From Candidatus Pacearchaeota archaeon CG10_big_fil_rev_8_21_14_0_10_30_48 (lineage in GTDB: Archaea > Nanobdellota > Nanobdellia > Pacearchaeales > GW2011-AR1), in contig PFCU01000050.1 of the NCBI GenBank assembly GCA_002763155.1, positions 3,559-10,286 of the forward strand: a DNA stretch of 6,728 nt. Reading direction: 5' to 3'. Shown here piece by piece: positions 4,339 to 6,728 of the stretch; the first letter of the stretch is position 1, and the number at the start of each line of letters is the position of its first letter. Below the pieces are notes generated by a model that saw nothing but the letters and a program-made list of their open reading frames with translations, had not been told where the DNA came from and searched no databases. A program made the position numbers and the translations under genes.

Positions 4339-6048
4339 ATGAAAAAAATTACAACAAGAGAAGAATTAATCAAATTGTATTTGGATTTCTTTAAATCAAA
4401 AGATCACAAAATAATTCCTTCAAGCTCGCTTATTCCTTCAAATGATCCGACAGTATTATTCACAACAGCAGGAATGCATCCCTTAGTTCCTTATCTAATA
4501 GGACAAAAACATCCTCTCGGAAAAAGACTTGCAAATGTTCAAAAATGTATTAGAACAGGAGATATAGATGAAGTAGGAGATGAAATCCACCATACTTTTT
4601 TTGAAATGTTAGGAAATTGGAGTTTAGGAGATTATTGGAAAAAAGAGGCGATAAAATATAGTTTTGAATTTCTTACAAAAAATTTAGAAATTCCAAAAAA
4701 AGAAATTTCCATAACTTGTTTCAAAGGAGATAAAAACGCTCAACAAGATAATGAATCTTCAAAAATATGGGAAAAGTTAGGAATAGAGAAATCAAAAATA
4801 AAATTTCTTGGAAAAGAAAATAACTGGTGGGGTCCAGCTGGAAAAATCGGACCTTGTGGTCCTGACACAGAGATGTTCATAAACGACGTAGAAATATGGA
4901 ATGATGTTTTTATGCAATACAATAAAAATATCGACGGAAAATATGAAGAACTAAAACAAAAAAATGTTGATACGGGTATGGGCGTTGAAAGAACTCTTGC
5001 AATAATAAACGGCTTTAAAGATAATTACCTAACAACTACCTGGCAACCAATAATAAAACAAATTGAAAAAATATCTAAAAGAAAATATAATGAACATAAA
5101 AAAGAAATGCGAATCATTGCTGACCATCTAAAAGCTGCAACTTTCATTCTTGCAGAAAACATTGAACCAAAAAATGTTGAACAAGGCTATGTCCTAAGAA
5201 GATTAATCCGTCGAGCAATTCGATATGGGAAATTAATAATGATACAAAACAACTTTACAAACGAAATAGCCCAAATTGTAATTGAAATGTATCCTGATTA
5301 TAAAGAACTAAAACAAAATAAAGACTTTATTTTAAGAGAAATTGAAAAAGAAGAAAATCGATTCAGAGAAGGACTTACCTCAGGATTAAAATACTTCAAC
5401 AAAATTTCCAAAGGTAAAAAAAATCTCTCCGGAAAAGATGCTTTTCTTTTATTTCAAAGCTATGGTTTCCCAATAGAAATAACAGAAGAACTTGCAAAAG
5501 AAATCAAAATCAAAATAGATATGAAAGGATATGAAAAAGAAGCAAGTAAACATCAAGAATTAAGTAGAACCGCTTCTGCAGGAAAATTCAAATCCGGCCT
5601 CGCAGATAATTCTGAAAGAACAACACAATTACATACGGCAACTCATCTTTTGAACGAAGCATTAAAACATGTATTAAAAGATGAGAATATAAAACAACGC
5701 GGTTCAAACATAACGCCTGAAAGATTAAGATTTGATTTCAATTTTTCCCGTAAATTAACCGAAGAAGAAATTCAAAAAATTGAAGATTTAGTCAATGCAA
5801 AAATCCAGCAAGGATTAGAAGTTAAAAGAGAAGAAACCTCTTTAAAAAAAGCTATAGATTCTGGAGCGCAAGCAGAATTCGGAGCAAAATATCCTGAAAA
5901 AGTTTCGGTTTATTCAATTGGAGAATTCTCAAAAGAAATTTGCACAGGCCCTCATGTAAAAAACACAAAAGAAATCGGGCATTTCAAAATCACAAAAGAA
6001 GAATCAAGTTCTGCAGGAGTTCGGAGAATTAAAGCGACGATAGATTAA
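4339..6048 (+). CDS. alaS: Alanyl-tRNA synthetase, short bacterial-type form without C-Ala domain
   Basis: This enzyme charges tRNA-Ala with alanine and clears mischarged Ser/Gly through its editing domain. From the ATG at 4339 it has 569 residues. The class II catalytic core is complete: DFFKSKDHKIIPSSSLIPS (about 16-34), LFTTAGMHPLVPYL, TFFEMLGNWSLGDY (motif 2 region, about 86-99), NWWGPAGKIGPCGPDTE (about 162-178) and VDTGMGVER (motif 3, about 210-218). The helical tRNA-recognition region includes IADHLKAATF and GYVLRRLIRRAIRYG. The editing/SAD domain has zinc ligands in HTATH (432-436) and CTGPH (535-539). It ends at AGVRRIKATID, exactly where SAD ends; the usual DHHA1/C-Ala region (family length about 870) is absent. 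It starts like bacterial AlaRS, without the archaeal N-terminal extension. An in-frame ATG at 4330 is less likely. Confidence 0.95.
   Translation: MKKITTREELIKLYLDFFKSKDHKIIPSSSLIPSNDPTVLFTTAGMHPLVPYLIGQKHPLGKRLANVQKCIRTGDIDEVGDEIHHTFFEMLGNWSLGDYWKKEAIKYSFEFLTKNLEIPKKEISITCFKGDKNAQQDNESSKIWEKLGIEKSKIKFLGKENNWWGPAGKIGPCGPDTEMFINDVEIWNDVFMQYNKNIDGKYEELKQKNVDTGMGVERTLAIINGFKDNYLTTTWQPIIKQIEKISKRKYNEHKKEMRIIADHLKAATFILAENIEPKNVEQGYVLRRLIRRAIRYGKLIMIQNNFTNEIAQIVIEMYPDYKELKQNKDFILREIEKEENRFREGLTSGLKYFNKISKGKKNLSGKDAFLLFQSYGFPIEITEELAKEIKIKIDMKGYEKEASKHQELSRTASAGKFKSGLADNSERTTQLHTATHLLNEALKHVLKDENIKQRGSNITPERLRFDFNFSRKLTEEEIQKIEDLVNAKIQQGLEVKREETSLKKAIDSGAQAEFGAKYPEKVSVYSIGEFSKEICTGPHVKNTKEIGHFKITKEESSSAGVRRIKATID
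6045..6048. other. Palindromic TTAA shared by two convergent stop codons
   Basis: The alaS stop TAA (6046-6048, plus) and the stop TAA of the opposite gene (6045-6047, minus) share a self-complementary TTAA. No spacer is left between these convergent genes, so each transcript must end inside the other gene. Confidence 0.9.
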
Positions 6049-6482
6049 ATATCTGAATAAGCGTCATCAATAGATCTATGTAAAATATCTTCAGAAAGTC
6101 GTTCATCTTCTTCATGCATCCTCATAGCCCACCTATACTCAGGAGAATTCAAAAAAGGCTGGATATAATTTCCATCATACCAAACATTAAACCTATTTCT
6201 TTGAGATTTAAATTTTCCCATATACCCTCTACCTTCTTCTTTCATAAAATATAAAAAAGCTTCATTAAAATCCTGATAATCATTAAAAACCATAAATGCA
6301 GAAAGCCAAATTTGTTGATGTATATTTCTATGTTCCATACTCGGAACTTTGAATAATTTTGAATAATCAACTAACTGAATAATCCTAGAATGATAAGCGT
6401 CAACATCTTCTTTAGATCTTCGCGGAGTAGCCTTTATAACTCTAAAAAAATCTTCCATAGTTGTAGGAAAATTGAACTCCAT
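6045..6482 (-). CDS. Uncharacterised 145-residue protein
   Basis: I do not recognise this soluble, aromatic- and charge-rich protein. It has no membrane segment, Cys pair or nucleotide-binding motif. Notable parts are MEDFFRVIKATPRRSKEDVD near the N-terminus, HRNIHQQIWLSAFMVFNDYQ (51-70) and the Trp/Tyr-rich FNVWYDGNYIQPFLNSPEYR (98-117), followed by an acidic C-terminal helix. An in-frame TAA lies three codons before the ATG, so this is the first possible Met start; ATG nine codons in (Met9) is the alternative. It follows the EF-Tu-like gene on the same strand after 37 nt and may share its transcript. That the frame is a real gene rests on its length, codon-like composition and exact fit against the alaS stop. 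Function unknown. Confidence 0.7.
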   Translation of the reverse strand: MEFNFPTTMEDFFRVIKATPRRSKEDVDAYHSRIIQLVDYSKLFKVPSMEHRNIHQQIWLSAFMVFNDYQDFNEAFLYFMKEEGRGYMGKFKSQRNRFNVWYDGNYIQPFLNSPEYRWAMRMHEEDERLSEDILHRSIDDAYSDI

Positions 6483-6519
6483 AAAACATTAAGAAATCAA
6501 CCTATTTAATTTTTTCCAT

Positions 6520-6728
6520 TCACTCAACCAAATAAACCAAATCATTAAGTCTAACTTTTTCCAAAACTTTCAAACCAACATCTTGCCCAGCATCTACAAA
6601 CTCGACATTTTTATGTTCAATTTGCATACTTTCTATAATTTGTTCAAAATCGCTAGTTATTCCTTTAACATGGATTTTATCTCCAATTTTTATTTTCGAA
6701 AAAACTTTAACAACTGCAACAGACGGTT
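6520..6728 (-). CDS. Small EF-Tu-domain-2-like translation factor protein (3' part, runs off right edge)
   Basis: Sixty-eight codons are visible, ending in TGA at 6520-6522. The protein reads PSVAVVKVFSKIKIGDKIHV at the left end, then ITSDFEQIIESMQIEHKNVE and finally GLKVLEKVRLNDLVYLVE. This matches the family of stand-alone beta-barrel proteins of about 80-95 residues related to domain 2 of EF-Tu/IF2, annotated as translation elongation factor-like, found in archaea and several bacteria. The VGDKI-type strand, the conserved SMQIEH and the closing KV-x-x-x-D-x-VY are typical. About 15-20 N-terminal residues (usually G-K-V-T-H-Y-F) would lie beyond the window. There is no GTPase domain in the visible part. 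The exact role in translation is not established for the family. Confidence 0.85.
   Translation of the reverse strand, partial: PSVAVVKVFSKIKIGDKIHVKGITSDFEQIIESMQIEHKNVEFVDAGQDVGLKVLEKVRLNDLVYLVE

Noticed and set aside
4740..4922. 60-codon minus-strand frame inside alaS
   Set aside because: It is opposite the conserved GPCGPDTE catalytic region; the composition is explained by the real gene.

Overview
The window looks like a piece of a DPANN-type archaeal chromosome (Pacearchaeota/Woesearchaeota-like; this is inference). It is very AT-rich and compactly packed. It carries archaeal marker genes (the DNA-repair protein Nre with a C-terminal PCNA-binding motif, and the basal transcription factor TFE) and archaeal TATA promoters, two of which sit at the distance expected for leaderless mRNAs. 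It also carries a short, bacterial-looking alanyl-tRNA synthetase of the kind I associate with Patescibacteria/CPR and some DPANN.

Layout. (1) 2-904, +: 3' part of an nre DNA-repair gene, open to the left edge. (2) 892-3059, -: a tight operon in the order tfe, rhomboid protease, SpoIIM-family membrane protein (gaps of 2 and 0 nt). Its last gene overlaps the nre 3' end by 13 nt. (3) 3060-3288: divergent control region with a perfect 9-bp GC-rich hairpin directly followed by a four-run G-quadruplex motif, plus promoters facing both ways. (4) 3289-4274, +: two small uncharacterised genes, one encoding a proline-rich plus coiled-coil protein and the other a charged helical protein, 2 nt apart. 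(5) 4339-6048, +: alaS, ending at the end of the editing (SAD) domain and lacking the C-terminal DHHA1/C-Ala region. (6) 6045-6482, -: an unrecognised 145-residue protein whose stop codon shares a palindromic TTAA with the alaS stop. (7) 6520-6728, -: 3' part of a small EF-Tu-domain-2-like protein, open to the right edge.

Most genes are information processing (repair, transcription initiation, aminoacylation, a translation-factor-like barrel). The two membrane proteins downstream of tfe and the 3289-4274 pair are the least explained parts. I see no rRNA, tRNA, CRISPR array, transposase or complete mobile element. The most unusual non-coding signal is the hairpin plus G-quadruplex block at 3155-3193. 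The most unusual coding signals are the truncated-type AlaRS and the histone-H1-like lysine tail on TFE.
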